Source: Trichodesmium erythraeum GBRTRLIN201 (GTDB lineage: Bacteria > Cyanobacteriota > Cyanobacteriia > Cyanobacteriales > Microcoleaceae). From it: DNA of 64,000 bases. The notes under the pieces are model-generated. The model was given only the letters and a program-made list of their open reading frames with translations, had not been told where the DNA came from and did not search any database. Made by a program: the position numbers and the translations under genes. Where the stretch lies: contig JAGGDU010000046.1 in the NCBI GenBank assembly GCA_018457135.1, positions 77,516-141,515 of the forward strand. The letters run 5' to 3'. Below, in pieces: positions 39,542-50,377 of the stretch (position 1 is its first letter; each line of letters opens with the position of its first letter).

Positions 39542-40145
39542 ATTTTGCAGATAATAATTAATTATTATAAATCTCGCTAAATTAAAATTTCAAAAGTATT
39601 CAATAGATTGATTATGTCTATCTATAATACTAGAGAAAAACCTTCTTAAAATAATAGATATAAGTACACAATTTTTGAATTTTAGGTAATAGTAAGAAAT
39701 ACTAGAAGAACAAACTTAAAAATTTTACTTATCAGTTCTCAAGATCTGTAGCAATAGAGAAAAAATCAAATCTAAAATTCCCTTTTTTATAGCCCTCAAA
39801 GAGGAAACTTTAGACCTTATTTATTGGCAAATAAAATTTTAAAAATAAGTTTGACCACAAAACAATAATAGTCTATAATTTACCTGAAATTAATTTCAAA
39901 AACTATATAAACCTATTGTAGGTTTTATCTGTTAACAATATCTAAAGTTCACAGATAACTGGATAGTAAGTATCGGTAAAGTAGAGATAAAACCAGTTTC
40001 AATATAACACTTGTACTCTATTTTTTCCAAGTCAGGAAAATTAAGAATCAAGGCTAAAAACAGGTAAATTTAGCTACACTACCTTACTTAATAATGCAAA
40101 AAAGTTACTCTAAAAGTTGGGAATATTAAAGTAAATTATATAAAT
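39542..40145. other. Intergenic, nothing recognised
   Basis: 604 AT-rich bases upstream of the pentapeptide-repeat gene. It probably contains that gene's promoter. No RNA gene recognised. Confidence 0.5.
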
Positions 40146-42278
40146 ATGACAAGCCGTGATTCAGGGATTAATAACAACCCAGAGGCATCGTGGCATTTAA
40201 AATCTAAGCAACTACCAATGTGGGTTCGTAGATGTGGTGCTTGGGCTACGGAAATATCCCTCGTTCTAGTGAGTGGAACAGTTCCATTTTGGCTAGGTCA
40301 GTTAGGTAACATAGGTAACAAATCTGTTCCTCTTAATCCTGCTGTAGCAAAAACTAAAGAAGTAATTGCCAATACCTTCGGAATTCCTTTGCGAAATCGT
40401 TATCAAAAAGTAACCCCTTTAGCTAATTTACTATGGTCAACAGCATTATTAACTCCTGCAGTAATTATAAGTTGGCAGTTATTTTTATTAGCGACAACAG
40501 GTCAAACATTACCTAAACGTTGGTTTGAAGTTAGAGTAGTGGCAGCTTTAGGAAATTCTCCTGGTTGGAAAAAAACCTTGATTCGTGAGGGTTTGGGAAA
40601 GTGGGGATTTCCCATGGGAACTGCCTACTTAATTTGGCGTATGACTGGAGCATTTCCTTCTTTAGGAATCCTTTTTTTCTTAGGAGGATTAACTTCCTGT
40701 ATTGATATTTATTTTGTTCGTTTTAATAAACTGGGTCGTACAGGGCATGATAAATTAGGAAATACTTTTGTTATAGATGCTCGCTCTGGTCAATTAGATT
40801 CTAATCCCTTTAATTTAAGTGATACTAATAGAAAAACTTCCATAGCAACAATTGTTCTGAGTGAAAAAAAATCAGAAAGTTTTCATCTATGGTCTTGGAT
40901 GCGAAAAAATCCAGGGGTGACTTGGCTAATTGTGACTAGTGTAGGTATAGTCTCAGTTTTGGGAACTATTTTTGGTACTCACGTTTATATTCAAAATCAA
41001 GCAAATTGGCGTGAGTTTAAACAACAAGATAATGATATGTTTTTGGCTCTTATCAATAAATTGTCATTAACTTCCAATGAACCTCAGCAACGACGAGTAT
41101 CAGTTTTAGCCCTTGGGTCCACTCAAGATCCCCGTGCCATACCATTATTGGTAGATTTGTTAGCACAAGAAAAGGAACCAAGCATACTTGACGGAATTCA
41201 ACAATCTTTAGTTAGTGCTGGACCTACTGTGCTGCCAGAACTGCGTCGCTTAAATCAAGCTCTTAAAAATGATCTGGAGTCTTTAAGTTATGGTAGTAAT
41301 ACTAAAGAGCAAGTCTTAGTATCTCTGCGAATACGAGCCACTCAAAAAGCGATCGCCAAAATTCTCAAAGTTTATAGTGGCTCACTTTCACTTAGAGATA
41401 TTAACTTGAGTGGGGTCGATTTAGGTCAAATTACTTCGACTCCAGCAAGTTTCACCTTAATCTTAGAAAACACTGATTTATCTGGAATTAAGCTCAGAAG
41501 TGCTATTCTCAATCAGGCTAGCTTTAAAAATAGTCGCTTCTATGGACCTGGAAAAGATAATCGTATAGGAACTTTTGATGACTCAATTGCCGATTTAAGT
41601 GGGGCCAATCTGATAGAAGTCAATTTAACAGGTGCTGTATTAGGTCCAGTTATTATGAAACGTGCAGATTTATTCAGAGCAACTCTTAGTAAAGCTATAA
41701 TGCCAGGCTCCACCATAACACAAGCAAATTTCAGTAGTGCCAAATTAATAGAAACTAACTTACACCAAGCAAACTTAACAGAGGCAACTTTTACTGGTGC
41801 AGACCTAGGAAGTGCTGATTTATCAAAGGCTAATTTATACAGAGCTAATTTAAGTAAAGTCAAAGCTGAAGGTACTACTTTCCAATTATCTGATCTAAGA
41901 GAATCTAACTGGCAAGGAGCAAATTTATCGGGAGCAAATTTCAGTAGAGCTAATTTAAAAAAAGCAGACCTAAGTTTAGCCTTATTAACTAATGCCAACT
42001 TTCGGAATGCTCAACTGCAAAATGCTAATTTGCGAAATACCGATATAAGTTTAGCAGATTTGCGAGGAGCAAATCTAAGTGGAACTGATTTCAAAGGAGC
42101 AAAATTTGCAGCTCCAAAACCTAATCAGACGGATCAATTTTTGGCCAGCCCAATAGATACATTTAAATCCGATCATTTAAGAGGAGTTAATTTCAATTCT
42201 GCTAAAAACTTAAGCCCTAATCAAATTAATTATATTTGTAAACAGGGAGGAATTCACGAAAAATGTGGGGGCAATTGA
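40146..42278 (+). CDS. RDD membrane domain - HEAT - pentapeptide-repeat protein
   Basis: 710 aa with three parts. Residues about 25-215 form an RDD-type membrane domain (WVRRCGAWATEISLVLVSGT, LPKRWFEVRVVA, RTGHDKLGNTFVIDA). After another membrane helix near 260-280, a short HEAT-like piece follows (RRVSVLALGSTQDPRAIPLL, then a second helix pair). From about 420 to 690 there are dozens of A(D/N)LXX pentapeptides (ADLSKANLYRANLSK), expected to form a right-handed beta-helix. A DDSIADL stretch near 476 interrupts the regularity. Function unknown; likely a membrane-anchored scaffold. Confidence 0.85.
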   Translation: MTSRDSGINNNPEASWHLKSKQLPMWVRRCGAWATEISLVLVSGTVPFWLGQLGNIGNKSVPLNPAVAKTKEVIANTFGIPLRNRYQKVTPLANLLWSTALLTPAVIISWQLFLLATTGQTLPKRWFEVRVVAALGNSPGWKKTLIREGLGKWGFPMGTAYLIWRMTGAFPSLGILFFLGGLTSCIDIYFVRFNKLGRTGHDKLGNTFVIDARSGQLDSNPFNLSDTNRKTSIATIVLSEKKSESFHLWSWMRKNPGVTWLIVTSVGIVSVLGTIFGTHVYIQNQANWREFKQQDNDMFLALINKLSLTSNEPQQRRVSVLALGSTQDPRAIPLLVDLLAQEKEPSILDGIQQSLVSAGPTVLPELRRLNQALKNDLESLSYGSNTKEQVLVSLRIRATQKAIAKILKVYSGSLSLRDINLSGVDLGQITSTPASFTLILENTDLSGIKLRSAILNQASFKNSRFYGPGKDNRIGTFDDSIADLSGANLIEVNLTGAVLGPVIMKRADLFRATLSKAIMPGSTITQANFSSAKLIETNLHQANLTEATFTGADLGSADLSKANLYRANLSKVKAEGTTFQLSDLRESNWQGANLSGANFSRANLKKADLSLALLTNANFRNAQLQNANLRNTDISLADLRGANLSGTDFKGAKFAAPKPNQTDQFLASPIDTFKSDHLRGVNFNSAKNLSPNQINYICKQGGIHEKCGGN

Positions 42279-42368
42279 GTTAGGAGGAAAAAAGTAGCTC
42301 AAACTGGAAAAAAATGAGAAGTCTTGAGTTATCTTAATCAGGACTTACCAAAAAAATAGAATTATATA

Positions 42369-42407
42369 CCTTATATAGGGGTTAACAGCCGTCAATCCCT
42401 ATATAGG
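42369..42407. repeat. Hairpin repeat, GGGGTTAAC family
   Basis: CCTTATATAGGGGTTAACA faces TCAATCCCTATATAGG over a GCCG loop. A relative, TTGTAGGGGTTAA / TTAACTCCTACAA, is at 63505-63536. Both follow a GACTTAC half-end by 25-35 bases. Confidence 0.6.
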
Positions 42408-42557
42408 TTAGGACATTTGACAATTCCTATAATATAAATATTTTACCTATAAGACTAACACTAGGAGTCTTGATAGTAAACGTAAAACCGGAAAGAAAAA
42501 AATCTCTGAGGGCAAGTGCGCAATAAAGCAAAAAGCCACTATTCGAAACAGAAAAGA

Positions 42558-42592
42558 ATCCCGGGCTATCTCGCATATAACAGCGTCGGGAT
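42558..42592 (-). terminator. Possible fbaA terminator
   Basis: On the minus strand ATCCCG and CGGGAT pair, followed by TCTTTTCTG. It lies about 90 bases past the fbaA stop; a weak T run lowers confidence. Confidence 0.4.
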
Positions 42593-42678
42593 GATATCAA
42601 TTCAAGAACTTCTGATCAACTAATTAAATTAATTAGATAATTAAGAACTTGGAATAAAAATTATAATTTTGCTACAAA

Positions 42679-43758
42679 CTATACTGCAACTGCTGTCTTA
42701 GTAGTAGCAGCTAATTCTCCACGAGCATATCTATCAGCAAACTCATCTAAAGTTTGAACCTTAATCTTACTAGCATTACCAGCAGTACCAAACTGTTGAT
42801 AACGATCTAGACATACTTGCTTCATATACTTGATAGAAGGCTTCAAGAAATGACGAGGGTCAAAGTTAGAAGGATCTTTAGCAGCAGCTTCACGAATAGC
42901 AGCAGTAATGGCCAAGCGATTATCAGTATCAATATTCACCTTACGAACACCACTCTTGATTCCTTTTTGAATTTCTTCAACAGGCACACCGTAAGTTTCT
43001 GGAATCTTACCACCATACTCGTTAATAATTGCCAACAAATCTTCAGGTACAGAAGAAGACCCGTGCATCACTAAGTGAGTATTAGGTAAGCGACGATGAA
43101 TTTCTTCAATTCGGCTAATAGCTAAAATTTCTCCTGTAGGTTTACGGGTAAACTTGTAAGCTCCATGGCTAGTACCAATAGCAACTGCTAGAGCATCTAC
43201 TTGGGTTTGTTCTACAAATTGAACAGCTTCATCTGGATCTGTTAAAAGTTGGTCGTGGGAAAGCTTACCTTCTGCTCCATGACCATCTTCCTTATCTCCC
43301 ATACCAGTTTCCAAGGAACCTAAACAACCTAACTCACCTTCTACACTTACTCCAATGGAGTGAGCAACTTTAACTACTTCACTAGTAACATTAACATTAT
43401 ATTCAAAGCTAGCTGGAGTTTTACCGTCTGCCTCTAGAGAACCATCCATCATTACGCTAGTGAAACCATGGCGCATAGCAGAATAGCAAGTAGAGGGTGC
43501 ATTACCATGATCCTGGTGCATAGCAATGGGAAGATGAGGGTAAGTCTCTACTGCAGCCAAAATTAAGTGACGTAGGAAATTTTCACCAGCATATTTGCGA
43601 GCTCCACGAGAAGCTTGGAGAATTACAGGGCTGTCTGCTTCCTCTGCGGCCTGCATAATGGACTGAATTTGCTCCATGTTGTTGACATTATATGCAGGGA
43701 TGCCATAACCGTTTTCTGCTGCGTGGTCTAGTAGTAAACGCATTGGTACAATAGCCAT
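42679..43758 (-). CDS. fbaA: Fructose-1,6-bisphosphate aldolase, class II
   Basis: Zinc aldolase of the Calvin cycle and glycolysis, also making sedoheptulose-1,7-bisphosphate. Metal and catalytic residues appear in AMHQDHGNA (H81, D83, H84), [24 protein letters not shown] and HGSSSVPE, and the substrate loop is KVNIDTDNR. At 359 aa with the C-terminal [15 protein letters not shown] it fits the Calvin-cycle subtype of cyanobacteria. A strong ribosome site (AGGAGG) precedes the ATG, as expected for an abundant enzyme. Confidence 0.95.
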   Translation of the reverse strand: MAIVPMRLLLDHAAENGYGIPAYNVNNMEQIQSIMQAAEEADSPVILQASRGARKYAGENFLRHLILAAVETYPHLPIAMHQDHGNAPSTCYSAMRHGFTSVMMDGSLEADGKTPASFEYNVNVTSEVVKVAHSIGVSVEGELGCLGSLETGMGDKEDGHGAEGKLSHDQLLTDPDEAVQFVEQTQVDALAVAIGTSHGAYKFTRKPTGEILAISRIEEIHRRLPNTHLVMHGSSSVPEDLLAIINEYGGKIPETYGVPVEEIQKGIKSGVRKVNIDTDNRLAITAAIREAAAKDPSNFDPRHFLKPSIKYMKQVCLDRYQQFGTAGNASKIKVQTLDEFADRYARGELAATTKTAVAV

Positions 43759-44399
43759 ACCTTTTCCTCCTAATATCCTTTTGTTATTATTATTAGCTTA
43801 TTAGTAACTTGATTTACCTAAGCTTAATTCTTACGATAATATTAAGACAAATTGAAGATTCTGTCTATCAATATTATATATTTGGTTTTATCAACCTAAT
43901 AGTTAAAAATGGGACTCATCAACCCCAATTAAAGGCCATATTTTAGAAATGATCCATACTGAGAATAGGCTCAAAAATTATGATTAATGAGGTTAGAATT
44001 CAGAGGTCACCATAAATTGGAATTAATTAGGAGGTAGTCCGATATATTTGTCCCTTCATCTTTTGTGCAATTATTCGGTCCCTAATAACAACATAAATGA
44101 GCAAGAGCCAGCCAAAAGGTAGAACTTTTTCCACCGAAAAAGATACTTGTTAATGTCAGTCAATGCTTTTAGATTTAATCAGTAAGCCCTAATTAATATC
44201 TGGGAAGATAGATCCAACAAGAGGCAACTAAAGAATTAAGGAATTATAAATTTTATTGCCAATCAAAATATCTGAAGGTTAGTTAACTGAAAGACTATAT
44301 TCCAAGGAAATAGACATAGAAATCCTTTCACCATTTGCGATCAACAGAAATATTTCACCACACAGTTCACTACTTATAGATTAAATCAAATAGTTATAA
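43759..44399. other. Intergenic with dispersed repeats
   Basis: 641 bases. GGAATTAATTAGGAGGTAGT and the next 40 bases (from about 44018) resemble text at 57088-57140. TTTTAGATTTAATCAGTAAG (44167) belongs to the dispersed TTTAATCAG motif family. No gene recognised. Confidence 0.5.
44165..44200 (+). repeat. Dispersed TTTAATCAG motif
   Basis: TTTTAGATTTAATCAGTAAGCCCTAATTAA-type text. Related copies are near 18507, 23117 and 57231, with weaker ones near 50355 and 59545, each at the end of a region rich in GTAAA and A/T text. All are intergenic. Confidence 0.55.
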
Positions 44400-44471
<72 letters not shown>

Positions 44472-44918
44472 TCACATACTTAATAAGAATAGCATAGCCA
44501 TTAGGAACATTGCAAGAGTTTTCCGAAAAAAATTCAGATTTTGTGAAAAGTTTTGACATCTTCTCCAAACTTTAGGGACGGAAACTACCGTATCACTTCT
44601 TTTTGAGTTATCTGACCAGAAGACCTAGGCTCTAAATTAACCAGACGATCACCTGTATTGAGAGAATTATCAGGAGCATCATTCTATAATTATTTTCAAT
44701 AAAAATCCAGGTTTTGAATAGCAACCTTGTTATTCGTCTTTGGATATGACCAAAAATTAGTCTTAAGGTTTGTAAAGGTCAATCCTAACAAGGAGGATAA
44801 TTTTTACATAGAACTGAGAAAATGGGCTCTCAAAAACAATATAGCCAAAACTACAACAAATAATAAATTAAACCCAGGGTCAAAATAGAAACAAATTCGA
44901 CCCAAAACTGGCCAGGCT
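44472..44918. other. Intergenic, nothing recognised
   Basis: 447 bases between tRNA-Lys and the FG-GAP-like gene; the divergent promoters should be here. Confidence 0.5.
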
Positions 44919-45794
44919 TTGCTTGGTGTAGTGATAGTTATCATAATGTTTGTTGTCCCAATACAAAAATTTAATGCTACTTCAGCACCTATCACTATAT
45001 TCACAGACTCAGGGCAAGCTTTTGGGAATTCTAAGAGCTCAGGTATAAGTTTAAGAGATGTGAATGGAGATAAAGAATTTGATGCTTTTGTTGCTAATTT
45101 TGACAATCAACCTAACAAAGTTTGGTTTAATGATAGTAATTTTACATTCACAGACTCTAAGCAAACTTTGGGGAATTTTTATAGCTTAGGTGTAAGTTTA
45201 GGAGATGTGGATGGAAATAATGACCTTGATACTTTTGTTACTAATACTAGGCAACCTAACAAAGGTTGGTTGAATAATCTCGATCCATCTCCCATTTGTA
45301 ACAATACATCTGCGAACAAAGTTGTTAATGGCAGCTTTGAAGAACCTGAAATCTATATTTGTCAATTATCGAAAGAATCAATCAAGGGTTGGAATTTGGT
45401 TGAGGGACCATATATCGAACTTGATAGTTCAAAGATCGTTAAACCATACGATGGCTCACAAGTTTTGGATCTAGATAGTATAAATGCAAGAACTAAAATT
45501 TCTCAGAAAATTTCTACCGTACCACCGAAGACCTACAAATTAACTTTTGCCTATCAAGCTACTAATAATCTTCAGGCAGAAGTCGAACATTAAAAACTCA
45601 ATGTATATTTTGGAAATGAATTAGTTGATGCCATTGATGAATTTGACAGTAATACTGAATGGCAGGAAAAAACTTATGACCTAACAGTTGAAAGTGACCA
45701 AACAGTTCTCAGCTTTAATCATCTAAATGAGGAAATAGCTAATGGTTTCGGCATTCGTCTTGATGACATTACTCTGAAAAAATGTCGAAAATAA
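44919..45794 (+). pseudogene. Secreted FG-GAP/VCBS-like plus DUF642-like protein with one in-frame stop
   Basis: The frame starts at TTG 44919 (or ATG 44946) with a hydrophobic signal-like segment. Two FG-GAP-type repeats follow (ISLRDVNGDKEFDAFVAN, then VSLGDVDGNNDLDTFVTN), each with a Ca-binding DxNGDxxxD pattern. A galactose-binding-like domain comes next (VVNGSFEEPE, IKGWNLVEGPYIEL). A TAA at 45591-45593 stops it after 224 codons, but the same frame continues as KLNVYFGNELVDAIDEFDSN to GFGIRLDDITLKKCRK and a TAA at 45794. That last part completes the DUF642-like fold. Either a recent nonsense mutation or readthrough. Confidence 0.75.
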
Positions 45795-45882
45795 AATCAG
45801 TAAAAAGCCCAAAATTGACTACAAAATTTTTAGCTTTTTTTGTACTTCCTATCATTAGGGTTGATGAAGATTAGTTAAAATT

Positions 45883-45921
45883 AAAAAGCCTGTGTAAAAG
45901 CTCCGAAGACACAGGCTTTTT
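45883..45921. terminator. Bidirectional intrinsic terminator
   Basis: AAAAAGCCTGTGT pairs perfectly with ACACAGGCTTTTT around a 13-base loop. It sits between a plus-strand gene and the minus-strand CapA gene and can serve both. Confidence 0.88.
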
Positions 45922-46188
45922 ATTTGTTAAAGGCAATGTACACAAATGAAGTCAAAGTCAAGGATAAAGATAATTACAGTAGTTAAAAAAAACTATTAAT
46001 ATCTATTAGTTAAATGAGAAAAAGTGAATTAAACTGTTAATTGGATTGATTGAAATTTGGTAAATTTTTGGAAATATACCGTAAGTATTAGTGCCAAATT
46101 CATTACACATCTCTTCTACTTTTGAGAATAACAAAACACAAAGAGTAGGACTACTAGCAGTTAGTTTTTGATATTTGTATAACCTTAA
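45922..46188. other. Intergenic, nothing recognised
   Basis: Short AT-rich gap after the bidirectional terminator. Confidence 0.4.
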
Positions 46189-47955
46189 TTAAATTTGTAA
46201 ACGAGGCAATTCAATAAAAGGTTCTTTGATAAATGGCTTTTTAATGAAAGGATCTATTCTTTCTTTAGGAGTGGGTGCAGGACTTAATATTGGTGGTAAA
46301 GAAAAGCTATTATTATTATTACTTGCTTCTTGCTCTGAATTATTATGAGAAGAGCTTGTAGGATTTGGATCAGCTTGTGGAGATTTTAGAGGTAACTCAG
46401 GTAAAATTGGAGTTGAGAAAGTTTTAGAATTTTCTTCCCTAGGAAAAGAGTCAATACCAACAAAATTAAAATCATCATTTATCGTATTTATTATTATAGG
46501 AGTTCTCATTGGCTGGTGAAAAATACTAGAAATTTGAGCAATGTGTTTAAGAATTTCTTTACCTTTTTCACCTTTGACAATGTGGGGTTGGTACTTACTA
46601 ACCACTACAGGCAAAAACTCAATCTTCATTTTTCCTGGTTTTAAAGATACCTTCAAAACTGCTGTGTCATAATCACTCTCTTTGTTAGAAGTGTCTCCAA
46701 AAATAAAATTTCCCAAAGAATATATAATAGGTCGTCCCCGATAAATTTCTGCCCCCTGCAATACTTTAGGATGATGTCCTACTACCAAATCAGCACCTTG
46801 GTCAATTGTCATCCTCGCTATATTCATCTGCCAATCTCCAGGATATTCTGAGAGTTGAACCCCCCAATGATAATTAACAATTATCCAGTCTACCTGCTTC
46901 TTCAAAATTTGAATATCTGAAGAGAGCCTATCCTTATTCCGACTATTTACATATACTGATTCAGTAGTTGGTTGAATATCTGTATCATAGTAATTGAGAT
47001 ATGCAATCTTTTGGCCTTTAACTTCAAAAATTTTTGGCCTTCTAGCCTCTTCTTCTGTTTTGCCCGCTCCTAAAGAATGAATACCCGCATTCTCTAAAGT
47101 TTCTATTGTCTCTAACAAACTTTTTTGCTCATAACCCAAAGTATGGTCATTAGCTAAATTTACCAGATCAACTCCTCCTGAGGTTAATGCCTTAACATAA
47201 CTAGGATTTACCGTTGATTTTTGTTGCTGAGTTCTACTGTTGAGAGTAGAACGGGTCAAAGGACTTTCCAGGTTAACTATTGATAAGTCTGCAGCCCTAT
47301 ACTCATTCATTTTAGCAAAAGGTAACTTATAATCTCTCTTTACTAAATTAGAAACTTGGTTAGATAAATTAACATCTCCACCAAACATTAAAGTCACCAT
47401 AGGATCCTGGGAGTTTTGTACCTTTCTATGCTCCACAACTCTCACCTTTTCTATAGCAGTTTCTACCCATTGACCTGAGGTTGAATTTCGTACCAAAACA
47501 CTATAATAACTTACTAAAATACCTATAATGAAAGCTGCAACCGCTGAACTGAGTAAGATCAAATAACGAAATGTTTGAAATTGCAAATTATCACTTTTGT
47601 TTACAAAATTAGATTGCTTATTGAAATTTTTTTTTGCATGAGAATTAATTCTGACAGAGTGTTTCCATAGTATATTAGGTGAACCACTTAAACGCCCCAC
47701 AATTTTTACTTTTTCTAGTGTAGGATAGTTAAGTTGAGAAAGTTGATAACAGATAAACTTAATTAATCTATCTACAGGAGGTTGAGTCTGAAACTCTACT
47801 AAAACTTCTAGATATCCAGTATTTTCTTTAGCTATACGAGCTGAAATTCCTTGAGGTTTAAGTTTTTTATTAATCCATTGACTAATTGCCTGAAAATCAC
47901 CGGAACTTGCTAATTCAAAAAGAGATTTTTGAGTCAAATTAGGTATGTAATTCAT
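46189..47955 (-). CDS. CapA-family (poly-gamma-glutamate synthesis-type) protein
   Basis: 588 aa. Residues 1-100 form a small alpha-beta domain of unknown role. A transmembrane helix follows at about 130-150 (LILLSSAVAAFIIGILVSYY). The PGA_cap metallophosphatase-like domain spans about 188-440, with TLMFGGDVNLS, SIVNLESPLT, LANDHTLGY, IVNYHWGVQLSEYP, VGHHPKVLQG and YSLGNFIFGD. The C-terminus is a Pro/Ser-rich tail with repeated IKKPFIKEPFIELP. CapA-like proteins bind cell-surface polymers; the N-terminal anchor fits an extracytoplasmic domain. The exact substrate is unknown. Confidence 0.85.
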   Translation of the reverse strand: MNYIPNLTQKSLFELASSGDFQAISQWINKKLKPQGISARIAKENTGYLEVLVEFQTQPPVDRLIKFICYQLSQLNYPTLEKVKIVGRLSGSPNILWKHSVRINSHAKKNFNKQSNFVNKSDNLQFQTFRYLILLSSAVAAFIIGILVSYYSVLVRNSTSGQWVETAIEKVRVVEHRKVQNSQDPMVTLMFGGDVNLSNQVSNLVKRDYKLPFAKMNEYRAADLSIVNLESPLTRSTLNSRTQQQKSTVNPSYVKALTSGGVDLVNLANDHTLGYEQKSLLETIETLENAGIHSLGAGKTEEEARRPKIFEVKGQKIAYLNYYDTDIQPTTESVYVNSRNKDRLSSDIQILKKQVDWIIVNYHWGVQLSEYPGDWQMNIARMTIDQGADLVVGHHPKVLQGAEIYRGRPIIYSLGNFIFGDTSNKESDYDTAVLKVSLKPGKMKIEFLPVVVSKYQPHIVKGEKGKEILKHIAQISSIFHQPMRTPIIINTINDDFNFVGIDSFPREENSKTFSTPILPELPLKSPQADPNPTSSSHNNSEQEASNNNNSFSLPPILSPAPTPKERIDPFIKKPFIKEPFIELPRLQI

Positions 47956-49643
47956 ATTTTAGATATTGTAAAGTTTTTCAACTTGTTGTATTCACCAACT
48001 TATCTTTAAGTTATAGAAGCAAAGAAATCATGTTTGTATAACTATAAAATTTGCCAATTAAAAACATATTATACTGTGGTACTTTCAACTTTTGGGCTAA
48101 AAACATTAATATCTTTATAAGCTGAGATTAGGAACTATGATGTTATTTGAAATGAAAAATACCATAATTTCTCAGTAAGCATTCAGCTGTCAGCTATGAG
48201 CTATTAAATCATTCTATTTGGAAGAGTGAATTAGTATCCAAAGAGAATTAAAAAGTTATGTTTGCAAAGCATTCTATATTCCATTTGCCCTGCATTTTGT
48301 TTGCTTCCTATTCCCTATGTTAGGAAAGTAGAGGAAAGGATAGAAAATGTAATTGGTCATTGGGTAACCTTGGTAGTTGCTTGGCAGTTATTAAAAAGTG
48401 CTCGAGCTAATTGCTAATAGCTGAATACTTAAATTTCTCAGATAAGTTTAATCAAATATTAAGTGAGGAGAAGTTATTAATTCAATGAACAAGGATGAAT
48501 ATTGTAGACTTTTGACCTGGAAAAGTTATACTAAATCTATCATAGTGAAAGTATGGCTAATTATGAAAAAGTTAGAGAATATTTGTCAAGCGTGCCTCAC
48601 ACTTTATCTATAGATTGATAGTAACTTTGACTTCATAAAGTATTTTCATAGTTAAAAATTTTTCTCTGACGACAATAAATAGAAGCAGTCTTGTTTGAGA
48701 GGGTATTTTTTTCAAGTTACAGCCCGTGCTAAATTAATAATTGGGCCATAAAAAAAGCCTACTGTTATATCAGCATTTTGTTTGAGTTGTGTTCTGAAAA
48801 AAAAAGATTATATTGGAAGATGAATAGGGTGGTTTCTTATGGAATCCTCTTTAAACTATGGCTTTGTTAACAGTTTATGAAGTCAAAATTTTGAGTATAT
48901 TTAGTATAATAGTAAACGTAGTTAAGAACTTAATTATAATTTGCTCGCTTTAGCTAAATAAAATGAAAAAGCTGTAAAAATAACTACAAAGTTTGACCTG
49001 AAATAATTTTCACAGATAATTCATTGTAAACAGCTTTTTGCACCCTTTGTATAGATAATCAGAATGTTGATGAAAATTTGACTATAAAAGCAAAGTTTCT
49101 GTACTAACAAAAGATATTAATTTGCCTTGGACTAAAAAAACAAAACTATTAGGCCATATAGGCATCAACCCATAGAGTATGGCAATCAATATCATGATTC
49201 TATCAAAATGCTATTTTAGTTGTAATCTTTTGCTGGTGCTGAAGAATTAGGATCCAGTAGTCATAACTTCAATATTTTTAGTTAAAACTAGCTATTATAA
49301 AAATTGTCATAACCAATGATCAGATTGCTATATTACATTTATTCATGCTAATATAGAAAAAAAGTGGGTTCTAAGTTACAACTTATTATAATAAACTTTA
49401 AGTAAATATAAGAAACCAGAAATTTATTTTAATAAGTTTTTTTTGGATAGTCAACAGAAAATATTCATAGATTTCAGAAAAGACAAACAAAAGTGGATAA
49501 ACTGTAAAACTATCTATCTATAAAAAATGATACTAACCCCTGATCAAGCTTTAACCCACTGAAAAGTTAAAAACAAGAAAACCACTGCACTAGAGGTGTA
49601 GTGAATATGTCAACAAATTATTAATTGGGAGTGTAACTAGCCA
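47956..49643. other. 1.69-kb intergenic region
   Basis: No gene recognised on either strand. Text such as CAGCTGTCAGCTATGAGCT (48189-48207) is of the short repetitive type seen between genes in this genome. It may hold decayed DNA. Confidence 0.5.
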
Positions 49644-49958
49644 ATGCTACAACGCAAGATATATCAACTTTGTTGCGATGGTCGTGAGGTCTGTATTTTC
49701 TTGCGAGACCAGCAGCGTTGGATTGAGAAAGCAAAGATATTAGACATAGAGGGAGATTTAGTAACAATACGTTATGAAACAGATGAAGAGGATGAAATCT
49801 GTTCTTGGGAAGAAATGGTGCGTTTAGAAAGTATTGGGGCTATTACCCAAAAGTTAGCCTCTGTTCCCAAGGCTGATATTGACCTTCTAGTATCTGAAGA
49901 TTGTCCAGAAGCTGAACAAATTCGCAATCAGTATCCAGAATCCAATCAACAGGAATAA
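49644..49958 (+). CDS. Conserved cyanobacterial hypothetical protein
   Basis: 104 aa. The first 75 residues look like a small beta-rich domain (REVCIFLRDQQRWIEKAKIL, then VTIRYETDEEDEICSWEEMV), with some resemblance to Sm-like or KOW-like barrels. The tail is acidic. The SWEEMVRLESIGAITQKLA segment looks conserved among cyanobacteria from memory. No function can be given. A ribosome site (GGGAGTG) lies just upstream. Confidence 0.68.
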   Translation: MLQRKIYQLCCDGREVCIFLRDQQRWIEKAKILDIEGDLVTIRYETDEEDEICSWEEMVRLESIGAITQKLASVPKADIDLLVSEDCPEAEQIRNQYPESNQQE

Positions 49959-50377
49959 TACATAATGGGAATAGACGATTTATGACTAAGTTATTTTGGC
50001 TAAGTATGTTAACACACTCGTTTTGTTTTTTATGATACATTAGTTTGAGTAATGCTCAACCTTGAGAAAAATTTCAAAAAATTACGAAACTAAGATTTTC
50101 TCAATGGATGTTTTCCCAGATGTGAGAGGGAGAAATTCTGAAAAATTAATATGCTATAACTATTACCTATTGCTCATTCTCTGCCAAGGGCAAAAGTATC
50201 TTGTTAATAAACTGTGGGCTATTTTAATAAGCTCTGGTTTATCAGGTTTGTTGAGAATATACTTTTCAATTACGATATTTATTTAATTTGAAAAACACTA
50301 CATATAAGAATCAGTAAATTAGATTGTTGTCCCCTAATTCTCTGGCTTCACTATTAAACTTTTTCAGCAAACCCTAA
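49959..50377. other. Intergenic, nothing recognised
   Basis: 419 bases between convergent genes. The 74-codon plus frame inside it has no protein character. A weak copy of the AACCCTAACTAGTTAG-type dispersed motif lies at 50370. Confidence 0.45.

Larger units (their letters stand above)
42279..42678. other. Intergenic between convergent genes, with hairpins
   Basis: 400 bases. It contains a half-element starting CAGGACTTACC (42341), a long hairpin at 42369-42407 and the probable aldolase terminator at 42558-42592. Confidence 0.55.

Noticed and set aside
41540-41998. 152-codon minus frame inside the pentapeptide gene
   Set aside because: A shadow of the regular A(D/N)LXX codons on the other strand.
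46189-47955. Phosphoesterase/DNA repair role for the CapA-like protein
   Set aside because: The motifs fit PGA_cap proteins and the N-terminal membrane helix places the domain outside the cytosol.
50062-50286. 74-codon plus frame after the 104-aa gene
   Set aside because: Composition like translated intergenic DNA and no recognisable motif.
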